Source of the DNA: Humibacter ginsenosidimutans
GTDB lineage: Bacteria; Actinomycetota; Actinomycetes; Actinomycetales; Microbacteriaceae
Direction of reading: 5' to 3'
Length of the DNA: 64,000 nt
NCBI RefSeq assembly: GCF_007859675.1
Contig: NZ_CP042305.1
Location: 868,001 to 932,000, forward strand
Shown: positions 8,127 to 17,459 of the stretch, piece after piece
Position numbering within the stretch: position 1 is the stretch's first letter
How the letters are laid out: the number at the start of each line of letters is the position of its first letter
The notes under the pieces: generated by a model
The model's input: only the letters and a program-made list of their open reading frames with translations
Told to the model about the DNA's origin: nothing
The model's database searches: none
Made by a program: the position numbers and the translations under genes

Positions 8127-8540
8127 TTACGCCTCGGTGCTCTCGTCGGCGGCGACCTCGGCCTCCGGCTCGGCCTTCGGGGCCGGCTTCTCGGACTTGG
8201 GCTTGAGCACCGGCTTCTTCTTCTCGTCTGCGACGAACGCGACCTTGGCCTCGCGGGTCTTGACGGTGCTCACGGCGTTCTTGTCGCCCTTGAACTTGCC
8301 CCAGTCGCCCGTGAGCTTCAGGATGGCGAGCACCTGCTCGGTCGGCTGGGCGCCGACGCCGAGCCAGTACTGTGCACGCTCGGAGTCGACCTCGATGAAC
8401 GAGGGCTCCTCGGTGGGGTGGTACTTGCCGATCTCCTCGATCACGCGACCGTCGCGCTTGGTGCGCGAGTCGGCGACGACGATGCGGTAGTACGGGGCGC
8501 GGATCTTTCCGAGCCGCTTGAGGCGGATCTTGACAGCCAC
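8127..8540 (-). CDS. rpsP: 30S ribosomal protein S16
   Basis: Start is GTG at 8540 ([21 protein letters not shown]), with GGAG four bases upstream; the frame remains open to 8633 without homology. S16 core motifs [21 protein letters not shown] and [14 protein letters not shown] are present. A 55-residue Lys/Ala/Glu-rich C-terminal extension after [11 protein letters not shown] is typical of Actinobacteria. First gene of the rpsP-khpA-rimM unit; the 200-bp upstream region to ffh must carry its promoter, but I see no convincing -35/-10 pair. Confidence 0.95.
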   Translation of the reverse strand: MAVKIRLKRLGKIRAPYYRIVVADSRTKRDGRVIEEIGKYHPTEEPSFIEVDSERAQYWLGVGAQPTEQVLAILKLTGDWGKFKGDKNAVSTVKTREAKVAFVADEKKKPVLKPKSEKPAPKAEPEAEVAADESTEA

Positions 8541-8740
8541 AATTCTCCAGTGTGTTTGAGATGTTTCGCGCGAACTGACTGCCGAGGGCGTGGGGCACAC
8601 GCGGCAGGAGGTCTGATGGATGAGATCGACCACGGAAGATAGAGGGTCGTTCCGTGATTACTCGACTGACCATTCTTGCAGATCCGGGGCCCGAACGATA
8701 AATCGCAGGGGTTCGGATCCGGTCAGTACTTCGGTCCGGG

Positions 8741-10297
8741 CTAACCCCGACCGAAGAGCTTCTGCACCTGGGCAAGCTCATCGGCGCTGGGGGTCTTCTG
8801 TCCGCCGAGACCGAAGCCGGAGCCACCGGCATCCGAACCGCCCGGCTTGACGCCCGCTGCCAGAGCGGCGTTCTCGGCCGCGCGCTTGGCGGGGTTGCCC
8901 GAACGCGACGACTTGCCCTTCTTCTGCTGCTGCTTGCGGCCCCCATAAGAAGCCCCGGGAATCGGACCCATGCCCGGCACGTTGGGAACGCCACCCTTCG
9001 CCACGGTCTTCATCATCTTGGAGGCCTGCTCGAAGCGCTGGATGAGCTGGTTCACATCGGTGACCGTCATGCCGGAACCCTTGGCGATGCGCAGTCTGCG
9101 CGAGCCGTTGAGCAGCTTGTGGTTCTGCCGTTCCCCCGGCGTCATCGACTGGATGATCGCCTCGGTGCGCACGACCTCGCCCTCATCGAACTGGTCGAGC
9201 TGCTGGCGCATCTGGCCCGCGCCCGGCAGCATGCCGATCATCTTCTTGATCGAGCCCATGTTCTTGAGCTGCTGCATCTGCTTCAAGAAGTCGTCGAGAG
9301 TGAAACTGTCGGTCGCGAACTTCTCGGCGACCTTGCGCGCCTCGTCTTCATCGAACGCCTGCTGCGCCTGCTCGATGAGGGTGAGCACGTCACCGAGATC
9401 GAGGATGCGGCTGGCCATGCGGTCGGGGTGGAACGGCTCGAAATCGTCGAGCCCCTCACCGGTGGACGCGAAGATGATCGGCCGGCCCGTGACGGAGGCG
9501 ATCGACAGCGCGGCGCCGCCACGGGCGTCGCCGTCGAGCTTGGTCAGCACGACGCCGGTGAAGTCGACGCCCTCCTGGAACGCCTTGGCCGTGTTGACCG
9601 CGTCTTGACCGATCATCGCGTCGATGACGAACAGCACCTCGTCGGGGTTCGTCGCCTTGCGGATGTCGGAGGCCTGCTTCATCAGCTCGGCATCGATGCC
9701 CAGGCGGCCGGCTGTGTCGATCACCACGACGTCGTACTGCTGGCGCTCTGCCTGCTTGACGGCATCCTTGGCCACCTTGACGGGGTTTCCCACACCGTTG
9801 CCCGGCTCCGGGGCGAACACCGGAACGCCGGCCTGCTCCCCCACCACCTGCAGCTGCGTCACCGCGTTCGGACGCTGCAGGTCGGCGGCGACCAGCATCG
9901 GGGTGTGGCCGTCTTTCTTCAGCCACTTCGCCAGCTTGCCTGCGAGAGTCGTCTTTCCTGCGCCCTGAAGGCCGGCGAGCATGATCACCGTGGGCGGGTT
10001 CTTGGCGAACTCGAGGCGACGCTGCTGGCCGCCGAGGATGCCGATGAGCTCCTCGTTGACGATCTGCACCACCTGCTGCGCGGGGTTCAGCGCCTGGTTG
10101 ACCTCGTCGCTGAGGGCGCGCTCGCGCACGGTGGCGGTGAACTGCTTGACGACGTCGAGGGAGACGTCCGCATCGAGCAGCGCACGCCGGATCTCGCGGA
10201 CGGTGCCGTCGACATCGGAGGCGGAGAGCTTGCCCTTGGTGCGGAGGTTCTTGAAGGTCTCGGTGAGCCGGTCGGAGAGGGAGCCGAAGGTTGCCAT
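8741..10297 (-). CDS. ffh: Signal recognition particle protein Ffh
   Basis: GTPase subunit of SRP that recognises signal sequences on nascent chains. 518 aa from ATG 10297 (MATFGSLSDRLTETFKNL). N domain, then G domain with GLQGAGKTTLAGKLA, DTAGRLGIDAELM, TKLDGDARGGAALS and GEGLDDFEPFHPDRM. The Met-rich M domain includes GSIKKMIGMLPGAGQM and SRRLRIAKGSGMTVTDVN. The C-terminal tail is Gly/Lys/Gln-rich. It partners with FtsY encoded just upstream; a DUF2004-like gene lies between. Confidence 0.96.
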   Translation of the reverse strand: MATFGSLSDRLTETFKNLRTKGKLSASDVDGTVREIRRALLDADVSLDVVKQFTATVRERALSDEVNQALNPAQQVVQIVNEELIGILGGQQRRLEFAKNPPTVIMLAGLQGAGKTTLAGKLAKWLKKDGHTPMLVAADLQRPNAVTQLQVVGEQAGVPVFAPEPGNGVGNPVKVAKDAVKQAERQQYDVVVIDTAGRLGIDAELMKQASDIRKATNPDEVLFVIDAMIGQDAVNTAKAFQEGVDFTGVVLTKLDGDARGGAALSIASVTGRPIIFASTGEGLDDFEPFHPDRMASRILDLGDVLTLIEQAQQAFDEDEARKVAEKFATDSFTLDDFLKQMQQLKNMGSIKKMIGMLPGAGQMRQQLDQFDEGEVVRTEAIIQSMTPGERQNHKLLNGSRRLRIAKGSGMTVTDVNQLIQRFEQASKMMKTVAKGGVPNVPGMGPIPGASYGGRKQQQKKGKSSRSGNPAKRAAENAALAAGVKPGGSDAGGSGFGLGGQKTPSADELAQVQKLFGRG

Positions 10298-10362
10298 GGT
10301 GGGGTCAATGGTACTGGAGAGCGCTGACCGAACCCCCACAGCGAAAGGAGGCGGGAGACGCC

Positions 10363-10863
10363 CTATTCGCCGTCATCGACCGCCACGACATCGCCGCGGT
10401 CGTCGAAGCTCACCTGGAGCACGGCATCGGTCTCATCGGGGTCGATCGAGTAGGTGAAGACGGCGAACGGATCGTCGTCGTCGGTGCGGTCGGGCCGCAG
10501 CGCGACGCGCAGCAGCTGAAGCGAGCGCAGCACGTCCATCGCGATGTCGCCCGAGTTGTGCACGAGCAGGTCGAGCAGCGACTCCCCCATGTCGTCGACG
10601 CGCTGATCGATGTACTGCGTGGTGACCGACTCGCGCTGGCTCAGCTCGGCGATGAGCGCGTCTCTGGCACGAGCATCCAAGCCCTCGAGCGAGCGGATGA
10701 CGGACGCCGCGGAATCCAGGCCGCTCGCCGACACCGCCGCGGCGTCGGGTGCACTCAACTCGACGTCGACAGCCTGCTCGCCGACCTCCACGGTCTCGGA
10801 CCAGTACAGGCCGCCCGACGAATCGTCGTCGACCACCCCGAAGAAATCGTGTTCGATCGCCAC
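10363..10863 (-). CDS. DUF2004-like protein between ftsY and ffh
   Basis: A 166-aa acidic protein starting at GTG 10863 (VAIEHDFFGVVDDDSSG), with GGAGG four bases upstream; the frame is open far upstream but only antisense-like sequence is encoded there. It contains YWSETVEVGEQAVDVELSAPD, LEGLDARARDALIAELSQRES and a C-terminal FAVFTYSIDPDETDAVLQVSFDDRG. This matches my memory of DUF2004-type proteins in this position in related actinomycetes, but the family assignment is by recognition only. Function unknown; 29 bp after ftsY, so probably co-transcribed. Confidence 0.75.
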   Translation of the reverse strand: MAIEHDFFGVVDDDSSGGLYWSETVEVGEQAVDVELSAPDAAAVSASGLDSAASVIRSLEGLDARARDALIAELSQRESVTTQYIDQRVDDMGESLLDLLVHNSGDIAMDVLRSLQLLRVALRPDRTDDDDPFAVFTYSIDPDETDAVLQVSFDDRGDVVAVDDGE

Positions 10864-10892
10864 GTCGCCTCCTCGTCGTCGATGCCCGGCGG

Positions 10893-11765
10893 TCAGCCGA
10901 CCAGCTGCTGGGCGAACACGTGCGGAGTGAATCCGGTGAGGTCGCCGACGCCCTCGCCCTGCCCTACCAGTTTGATCGGCAGTCCGGTGCGCTCCTGCAC
11001 GGAGAGCACGAAGCCGCCCTTGGCCGAGCCGTCGAGCTTGGTGAGCACGAGTCCCGTGACCCCGGCGTGCTCGATGAACGCCTGCGCCTGAGCGAGTCCG
11101 TTCTGGCCGGTCGTCGCGTCGAGCACGAGCAGGACCTCGGCGATCGGCGCCTGCTTCTCCACCACGCGCTTGATCTTCGACAGCTCGTCCATCAGGCCGC
11201 CCTTGGTGTGCAGACGACCCGCCGTGTCGATGATGACGATCTCGGTGCCGGTGTTCTTCGCGTACTCGACGGTCTGGAAGGCCACGGATGCCGGGTCTTG
11301 ACGTTCCTGCTGCGGCCGCACGATCTCGGCGCCCGCCCGCTGCGCCCACGTGGCCAGTTGTTCGACCGCGGCTGCGCGGAAGGTGTCCGCCGCGCCCACC
11401 ACCACGGAGCGGTCGTAGCCGCGCAGGAACCTCGCGAACTTGCCGATCGTGGTCGTCTTGCCCACGCCGTTCACGCCGACCACGAGCACCACGGCGGGAC
11501 GCTCGGAGAGGTGCAGCGTGGGGTCGAAGCGGGCGAGGCGCTCCTCGATGGTCTCGCGGAGCATCCTCTGCAGGTCGGCGGGGTCGGTGGTGCGGTACTT
11601 GTCGACCTTCGCGCGCAGCTCCTCGACGATCGCCTCCGTGACGGCGGGACCGAAGTCGGCGGTGATCAGCGCGGTCTCGAGGTCGTCCCACGTCTGCTCG
11701 TCGATCGTGGGCTTGACGAACATGCCGCGCAGCGCGCCGGCAAGCGACCAGGAGCGTTCTGCCAT
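10893..11765 (-). CDS. ftsY: Signal recognition particle receptor FtsY
   Basis: Membrane-associated GTPase docking SRP-ribosome complexes. 290 aa from ATG 11765 (MAERSWSLAGALRGMFVK). It has the NG domain only: VVGVNGVGKTTTIGKFA, AADTFRAAAVEQL, DTAGRLHTKGGLM and TKLDGSAKGGFVLS. The long acidic A domain of proteobacterial FtsY is absent; targeting probably relies on the short amphipathic N terminus. Gene order smc... ftsY-(DUF2004)-ffh is the actinobacterial pattern, although here two plus-strand genes separate smc from ftsY. Confidence 0.95.
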   Translation of the reverse strand: MAERSWSLAGALRGMFVKPTIDEQTWDDLETALITADFGPAVTEAIVEELRAKVDKYRTTDPADLQRMLRETIEERLARFDPTLHLSERPAVVLVVGVNGVGKTTTIGKFARFLRGYDRSVVVGAADTFRAAAVEQLATWAQRAGAEIVRPQQERQDPASVAFQTVEYAKNTGTEIVIIDTAGRLHTKGGLMDELSKIKRVVEKQAPIAEVLLVLDATTGQNGLAQAQAFIEHAGVTGLVLTKLDGSAKGGFVLSVQERTGLPIKLVGQGEGVGDLTGFTPHVFAQQLVG

Positions 11766-11860
11766 GCCGACAAGCCTAAGGGCGAGCACGGGAAGAACGC
11801 GCCCCTGCTGATCCGGCCGGCACGATCGTGCGACGATGAGCTGTCGAGGGGGGCCAACAC

Positions 11861-12268
11861 ATGACCGCATGGCTCGGCGTCGTGTCACGAACCCACGTTC
11901 TTCGTGCTGTGCGGCTGGGCGTCGCGCAGTTCAACCACGGCAAGCGTGCGCCGGTCGCCCGGCTTCGACACGGCGACACCGTGATCTACTACTCCCCGCG
12001 CACCGACTATCCGGACGGCGTTCAGCTGAGGGCGTTCACGGCGATCGGCACGGTCGTCGATGACGAGCCCTGGCAGGCAGACGAGGGCGACTTTCGCCCG
12101 TGGCGACGTCGCATCGACTATCGGGATGCGACAGAGGCACCCATCGCGAACCTGGCCGGCCGGCTCGACCTCACCCAGGCGGCGAACTGGGGCTCTGCAC
12201 TGCGACGGGGGCACGTGGTCCTCACCGACCACGACGCAGCCGTCATCGAGCAGGAGATGTGCGGCTGA
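11861..12268 (+). CDS. EVE domain protein (UPF0310-like)
   Basis: A 135-aa single-domain protein: MTAWLGVVSRTHVLRAVRLG, then RHGDTVIYYSPRTDYPDG and AFTAIGTVVDDEPWQ, matching EVE/PUA-like domains. Those domains bind modified bases in RNA or DNA. A Trp-rich pocket region (GDFRPWRRRIDY) follows. Isolated plus-strand gene divergent from ftsY with a 95-bp shared upstream region. The nucleic-acid ligand cannot be told from sequence. Confidence 0.82.
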   Translation: MTAWLGVVSRTHVLRAVRLGVAQFNHGKRAPVARLRHGDTVIYYSPRTDYPDGVQLRAFTAIGTVVDDEPWQADEGDFRPWRRRIDYRDATEAPIANLAGRLDLTQAANWGSALRRGHVVLTDHDAAVIEQEMCG

Positions 12269-12308
12269 TCCGGGCCGAGTGTCGGATGTCTGCCGTACGG
12301 TCCCACCC

Positions 12309-13670
12309 ATGGTCTCGTCATCCGAACTCCGTTCGCTTCGTGCCCGGCTCCGCGGCAGGCTCGTGCTTCCCGAAGACGACGGGTATCGCGACGCGGCGCG
12401 CGCCTGGAATCTCGCCGTCGAGCAACGACCGGCCGCGGTGGTCTACCCCGCCGACGTTCCCGATGTCCAGGAGCTGGTGCGTGCGGCCGCGTCGACCGGT
12501 CTGAGCGTCCTGACTCAGCCGAACGGCCACTCGGCGGCCCTGCCGTTGGACGACGTGATCCTCGTGCGACCCGTCGCGTTCGACGAGGTCGCCGTGGACA
12601 CCGACCGACGGATCGCCCGGGTGGGGGCAGGGGCCAACTGGGGGCGCGTCCTCGCCGCGCTCGACGCGACCGGACTCATCGCCCTGGCCGGCAGCAATCC
12701 CGAGGTCAACGCCGTCGCCTATTCGCTGGCCGGCGGGCACTCGCTGTTCGCTCGCGCCCACGGGCTTCAGTCGCCGACGCTCACCGCCGTCGAGCTGGTT
12801 GATGCCTCCGGCGAGTTCGTGCGCGTCACCGAGCAGAGCGACCAGCGCCTCATGTGGGCGCTGCGCGGCGCGGGCGGGCTCTTCGGCGTGGTCACCGCGA
12901 TCGAGTTCTCGCTGTTCGACGGCGGCGAGCTGTACGGCGGCAAGCTGGTCTTCCCGCCCGAGGCGGCACAGCGTCTGCTGACCACGGTCTTCGACGTGGC
13001 TCGCGCTCAGCCGACGCTCGGGCTGTCGTTCGGCATCGTGAACTTTCCGAACGCACCCGTGGTGCCGGAGTCGTTGCGCGGCAAGACTCTCGCGTCGGTG
13101 GACGTTCTGCACATCGGCGGCGCGGAGACCGGTGCGCCGCTGCTGGAGCCTCTGCGTGCGGCCGGCACCGTGCTGTCCGACACGATGCAGGTCTTCGGCA
13201 TCGGCTCGCTCAGCAGCGTCGCCGCCGAGCCGACGGCGCCGATGCCGTATCAGGACTGGGGAAGGGCCTCGAACGGGTATGACTCCGACTCGGCGGAGTC
13301 GCTCGTGGCGGCATTCGGTGAAGCGAGTGCACTCGGACTCTCGCGGCTCGAGGTGCGCCCGTTCGGCGGAGCGCTGCTCGGCGGGGATGCCGAGCACGCG
13401 ATCGCGGCGCGAATCGATGCCGCCTCCTACGTCGGGGCGAGCGCCATGGCGCCCGACGCCGAGGCCGTCTCGCGCGCGCGATCGTCGTTCGCCCCGCTCG
13501 ACACCGCTCTGGCGGCGACGCCGGCGACGGGAAACGTGCCGACCTTCTTGTCGAACGGCTCCTCGCTCGCCGATTCGTTCGCACCGGCGGCGCTCGAGCG
13601 GTTGCGCGCCTTGAAGACCGAGCACGACCCGCAGAACGTCATTCGGGGGGCACGGCCGCTCTCGAGCTGA
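12309..13670 (+). CDS. FAD-binding oxidoreductase (PCMH/berberine-bridge-like)
   Basis: A 453-aa flavoenzyme starting MVSSSELRSLRARLRG. The PCMH-type FAD domain has VVYPADVPDVQELVRAA, the covalent-His-like position in TQPNGHSAALPLDD, VGAGANWGRVLAAL and WALRGAGGLFGVVTAIEFS. The Gly-rich block is LAGGHSLFARAHGL without the Cys used for bicovalent FAD, so at most monocovalent attachment is expected. The C terminus ends DPQNVIRGARPL, echoing the BBE motif. Substrate unknown. Two-gene plus-strand island with the EVE gene (40 bp apart). Confidence 0.82.
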   Translation: MVSSSELRSLRARLRGRLVLPEDDGYRDAARAWNLAVEQRPAAVVYPADVPDVQELVRAAASTGLSVLTQPNGHSAALPLDDVILVRPVAFDEVAVDTDRRIARVGAGANWGRVLAALDATGLIALAGSNPEVNAVAYSLAGGHSLFARAHGLQSPTLTAVELVDASGEFVRVTEQSDQRLMWALRGAGGLFGVVTAIEFSLFDGGELYGGKLVFPPEAAQRLLTTVFDVARAQPTLGLSFGIVNFPNAPVVPESLRGKTLASVDVLHIGGAETGAPLLEPLRAAGTVLSDTMQVFGIGSLSSVAAEPTAPMPYQDWGRASNGYDSDSAESLVAAFGEASALGLSRLEVRPFGGALLGGDAEHAIAARIDAASYVGASAMAPDAEAVSRARSSFAPLDTALAATPATGNVPTFLSNGSSLADSFAPAALERLRALKTEHDPQNVIRGARPLSS

Positions 13671-13677
13671 GAGCGGC
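13655..13677. terminator. Hairpin between convergent FAD-oxidase and smc genes
   Basis: A 9-bp perfect stem GCCGCTCTC/GAGAGCGGC with a 5-nt loop spanning the stop codon of the FAD-oxidase gene, 22 bp from the smc stop. Placed to end transcription from both sides; no T-run. Confidence 0.45.
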
Positions 13678-13698
13678 TCGGGTCGCGCACACGCGTGA

Positions 13699-16600
13699 TC
13701 AGGCGGATGCGCGCTCGGCGGATCCGCCTGCTGGAGCGCCCACGACCTCTCGCGATGCCCGTGTGTCGGCATCCCGGTCGGCCACGCGCTGACCGACGAC
13801 GGCGGAGACGCCGTCCTGGCGCATCGAGACGCCGTACAGCGCGTCGGCGATCTCCATGGTGCGCTTCTGGTGCGTGATGACGATGAGCTGGCTGTCGGCA
13901 CGCAGGTCTTCGAACGTGGTGAGCAGGCGTCCGAGGTTCGCGTCGTCGAGGGCGGCCTCCACCTCGTCCATGATGTAGAACGGGCTCGGCCTGGCCTTGA
14001 AGATCGCCATGAGGAACGCGACGGCCGCGAGCGATCGCTCGCCTCCGGAGAGCAGCGAGAGGCGCTCGATCTTCTTGCCCGCCGGACGCACCGACACCTC
14101 GATGCCGGTCGTGAGCAGGTCGTCGGGATCGGTGAGCATGATGCTGCCGCTGCCCCCGGGGAACAGCACCGGGAACACCTCGGCGAACGTGCGCCTGGTG
14201 TCCTCGAATGCGTCGGCGAAGATGCCCTGCATGCGCTCGTCGATGTCGGCGATGATCGTCAGCAGGTCTTTGCGCGTGTTCGTGAGGTCGGTCAGCTGCT
14301 CGGTGAGGAACTTGTGGCGCTGTTCGAGTGCGGCGAACTCTTCCAGCGCAAGCGGATTGACTCGACCGAGGCGCGACATCTTGCGCTCGGCATCCTGCAG
14401 GCGCTTCTCCTGTTCTGCCCGCACGAACGGCCGGCCCTCGCCGTCCTCCACCTCGGCTGGCAGCATCACCTCGGGCCCGTACTCGGCCACGAGCACGTCC
14501 TCGACGAGACCGAGCTCGTTCCCGGCCCGCTCGAGCAGCCCGGAGAGGTGCAGCTTCTTCTCGTAGATCTGCAGCTCGAGCCCGTGCACGCTCTCGCTCA
14601 CCGCCTGCAAGCGGTCTCGAAGGGTCGCCTCGTCACGGCGCAACGCGACGATCTCCTCGTTCTGCTCCGCCCTGGCCGCCTCGGCCGCGGAGAGCTCCGT
14701 GCGCGCCTGGCTCACCGAACGATCGACGGAGTCGAGAACGCGGGGCAACGCTGCGATCACGCTCTCGGCCGCCTCCACCTGGTGGCGCCTGATCACCTCG
14801 CGACGTGCGGTCTCGGCGGCCGCCGCACGCTCGGTCTCCTGACGTTTCAGCAGAGATGCCGTGCGCGATTCCTCCGCACGCACCCGTTCGCGCGCGGTCT
14901 CCGCCGCCAGTCTCGCCTGCACCTCGACCTCACGGCAGGCGTCGAGTTCGCCCGACACCGCATCGCGCTCGCTGACATCGAGGATGGGGCGGGGCTTGGA
15001 CGCGTGCGTCTCGTGAGCCCGTTTCGCCGCCGAGGCGGCCTGCTCCGCCTCCTCGACCTTGGCGCGCGACTCGACGATGCCGCGCTCGATGCGCTCGGCC
15101 TCGGCGTTCGCCGCCTCCAGCTGCGCGGTCAGTCGACTCGTCTTCTCGGATTGCTCCGCAAGCTGCGCGTCGTACGACCGCAGCTGCGTGAGCGCCGCGG
15201 AGGACTGCTGCTTCGCCGCCTGCAGCGCCTCTCGTCGAGCATCGTGCTCGGCCTTCGCCACCCCGATGGCCGTCTCGAGCTCGGTGAGGCGTTCGGCCGC
15301 GGCATCCCGCTCGGCCAGCAGCTCGATGCGACCGGCTCCCGTGCCGGAGCCGCCGCGGAGCGTGTACTTCGACAGCACCTCGCCCGCGCGGGTGACGAGC
15401 ACCGAGTCGCCGCCTGCGAATGACGGCCACAACTCGTGCGCCTGATCGAGGTCGTCGACGACGAGCACGTGCCGCAGCAGCTCCCGGATGCTCGGGGTCG
15501 CGTCAATCAGCAACTCCTCGGCGACCCTCGCGTTCCTCGGCTTGTTCGCGATCGCGACCAGAGCGGAGCTCGCCTGACGGCCCTCGATGACGAGCTCGAT
15601 CGAGCCCAAGTCTTCGTGTGACGCGTACCGGGCCGCCGCGACGGCGGCGTCGCGGTCGGCCACGATGACGGCATCGGCGAGGGTTCCCAGCACGGCGGCG
15701 ATCGCGGCTTCGAAGCCCGGCTCCACCTTGATCAGGTCTGCCACCCGGCCGTGGACGCCGGAGCGCCCGGCAGCGATGAGAGCAGCGGAACCGTCCCTGG
15801 CCTCCAGTGCCCGGCCGAGCGCCTTCGCCTGTCCCGACAGCGCGTCACGCTCGCGCTCCAGCGTGCGCAACTCGTCTCGGAGGCGTTCGATCTCGGCCTC
15901 GGATTCGAACACCGACGCCTGTGCCAGCTCGTATGCCTCGGCCAGCTCCGTCTGCGCGTCGGGCCCGAGCGGTGAATCGCCTGCACTGTCGGCGAGTGCC
16001 TCCTCTGCGGCGGTGCGCCGCTGCTCGGCGGCCTCCAGCTGGTTCTGCTGTCGCAGCAGCTCGCCGCGTACCGCGGCCAGTCGTTGCGCGGCGGCATCGC
16101 CCTGCCCCGCGAGCTTGGTGAGCTCGAGGTCGTGCTGGGAGACGAGGGCACTCTGCGCCGCGATCTGCTCGTCGACGGAGTCGAGGCGGGCACGCGCGGA
16201 ACGCGTGGCCGCCTGCGCAGTGGTGACAGCGGCATCCGCATCGCCGACGCCCTCGCGCAGCTGTGCTGCCTCCGCCTTGGAGGCCTCGATCATGTCCGGC
16301 GTGACGGTGCGCGCCGATTCCGAGAGCTGCGCCTGCGACCCGAGCAGCGCGAGGCGTTGATTGGCGAGGGTGAAAAGCGACCGGAGGCGTTCCTGCACCG
16401 ACTCGAGAGCGAATGCCGTGCGCCGAGCGCCGTCGACGGCATCCCCGACCTGCTCCTGCTCGATGCGGGCGATGCGCAGCTGCTTCTGCTCGAGCTGCTC
16501 CTGCAGCACGATGCGTTCGCTGTGCCGCTGCGTCTCGTCTTTGGAGAAGTCGTCGAGCGCGGCGCGCAGCCCGACGACGTTGTCGGCGAGCAGGCGCGCC

Positions 16601-17277
16601 TTCGCGTCGCGTACCACGGCGGCGATGGTCTGCGCCTCGCGCGCCACCTCGGCCTGCGCGCCGAGCGGCTTGAGCTGACGCCGGATCTCCCCCGCCAGAT
16701 CGCTGAGCCTGGTGAGGTTGGTCTGCATCGCCTCCAGCTTGCGCAGGGTCTTCTCCTTGCGCCTGCGGTGTTTGAGGATGCCTGCCGCCTCTTCGATGAA
16801 GCCGCGCCGGTCGTCGGGGCTCGCGTGCAGCACGGCATCCAGCTGACCCTGCCCGACGATGACGTGCATCTCCCGGCCGAGACCGGAGTCACTGAGCAGC
16901 TCCTGCACGTCGAGCAGGCGGCACTGCTTGCCGTTGATGGCGTACTCGCTTCCGCCGTTGCGGAACAGCGTGCGGCTGATCGTCACCTCGGAGTACTCGA
17001 TCGGCAGGGCGCCGTCGGCGTTGTCGATGGTGAGCGTGACCTCGGCGCGACCGAGCGGTCCCCTCGTCGAGGTGCCGGCGAAGATGACGTCTTCCATCTT
17101 GCCGCCACGCAGGGTCTTCACGCCCTGCTCCCCCATCACCCATGCGAGCGCGTCGACGACGTTGGACTTGCCAGAGCCGTTCGGGCCCACGATGCAGGTG
17201 ACACCCGGTTCGAAGGCGAACGTGGTCGGCTGGGCGAAGGACTTGAAGCCCTTGAGCGTCAAGCTCTTCAGATGCAA
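13699..17277 (-). CDS. smc: Chromosome segregation protein SMC
   Basis: A 1192-aa condensin ATPase. TTG start at 17277 gives LHLKSLTLKGFKSFAQPT, the canonical SMC N terminus; upstream frame to 17442 is non-homologous. Walker A GPNGSGKSNVVDAL follows directly. Two long Glu/Ala/Arg-rich coiled-coil arms flank a hinge starting around GVHGRVADLIKVEPGFEAA and including ILIGEDR-like VIVADRDAAVAAA. C-terminal signature LSGGERSLAAVAFLMAIF and Walker B FYIMDEVEAALDDANLGR close the head. It acts with ScpAB at replication origins. The last ~35 residues (AVVGQRVADRDADTRAS...) are a low-complexity tail. Confidence 0.96.
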   Translation of the reverse strand: MHLKSLTLKGFKSFAQPTTFAFEPGVTCIVGPNGSGKSNVVDALAWVMGEQGVKTLRGGKMEDVIFAGTSTRGPLGRAEVTLTIDNADGALPIEYSEVTISRTLFRNGGSEYAINGKQCRLLDVQELLSDSGLGREMHVIVGQGQLDAVLHASPDDRRGFIEEAAGILKHRRRKEKTLRKLEAMQTNLTRLSDLAGEIRRQLKPLGAQAEVAREAQTIAAVVRDAKARLLADNVVGLRAALDDFSKDETQRHSERIVLQEQLEQKQLRIARIEQEQVGDAVDGARRTAFALESVQERLRSLFTLANQRLALLGSQAQLSESARTVTPDMIEASKAEAAQLREGVGDADAAVTTAQAATRSARARLDSVDEQIAAQSALVSQHDLELTKLAGQGDAAAQRLAAVRGELLRQQNQLEAAEQRRTAAEEALADSAGDSPLGPDAQTELAEAYELAQASVFESEAEIERLRDELRTLERERDALSGQAKALGRALEARDGSAALIAAGRSGVHGRVADLIKVEPGFEAAIAAVLGTLADAVIVADRDAAVAAARYASHEDLGSIELVIEGRQASSALVAIANKPRNARVAEELLIDATPSIRELLRHVLVVDDLDQAHELWPSFAGGDSVLVTRAGEVLSKYTLRGGSGTGAGRIELLAERDAAAERLTELETAIGVAKAEHDARREALQAAKQQSSAALTQLRSYDAQLAEQSEKTSRLTAQLEAANAEAERIERGIVESRAKVEEAEQAASAAKRAHETHASKPRPILDVSERDAVSGELDACREVEVQARLAAETARERVRAEESRTASLLKRQETERAAAAETARREVIRRHQVEAAESVIAALPRVLDSVDRSVSQARTELSAAEAARAEQNEEIVALRRDEATLRDRLQAVSESVHGLELQIYEKKLHLSGLLERAGNELGLVEDVLVAEYGPEVMLPAEVEDGEGRPFVRAEQEKRLQDAERKMSRLGRVNPLALEEFAALEQRHKFLTEQLTDLTNTRKDLLTIIADIDERMQGIFADAFEDTRRTFAEVFPVLFPGGSGSIMLTDPDDLLTTGIEVSVRPAGKKIERLSLLSGGERSLAAVAFLMAIFKARPSPFYIMDEVEAALDDANLGRLLTTFEDLRADSQLIVITHQKRTMEIADALYGVSMRQDGVSAVVGQRVADRDADTRASREVVGAPAGGSAERASA

Positions 17278-17459
17278 CCGGTTTCCCCCTCGCGTACCGC
17301 CGCCTTCCCGCGCGCCGCCCGGCGAGAAGCCGTCTCTACGGTACCCGACCGGCGGCGCCGCGCCCGGCAGGCGAGCCGATCGCACACGTTCGGAGACACG
17401 AACGCGTTCAGGTGCGCGAGCATGGAACGAACCGCGCTGCACGACGAGAGGGGACGCCC

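Noticed and set aside
8634-8740. GGATCCGAAC...GTTCGG inverted sequences downstream of ffh as a terminator
   Set aside because: Arms are interrupted and short, with no T-run; could also be promoter sequence for rpsP. Too weak to call.
13870-15423. 517-codon plus-strand frame opposite smc
   Set aside because: Shadow of the SMC head and coiled coil; no recognisable motif.
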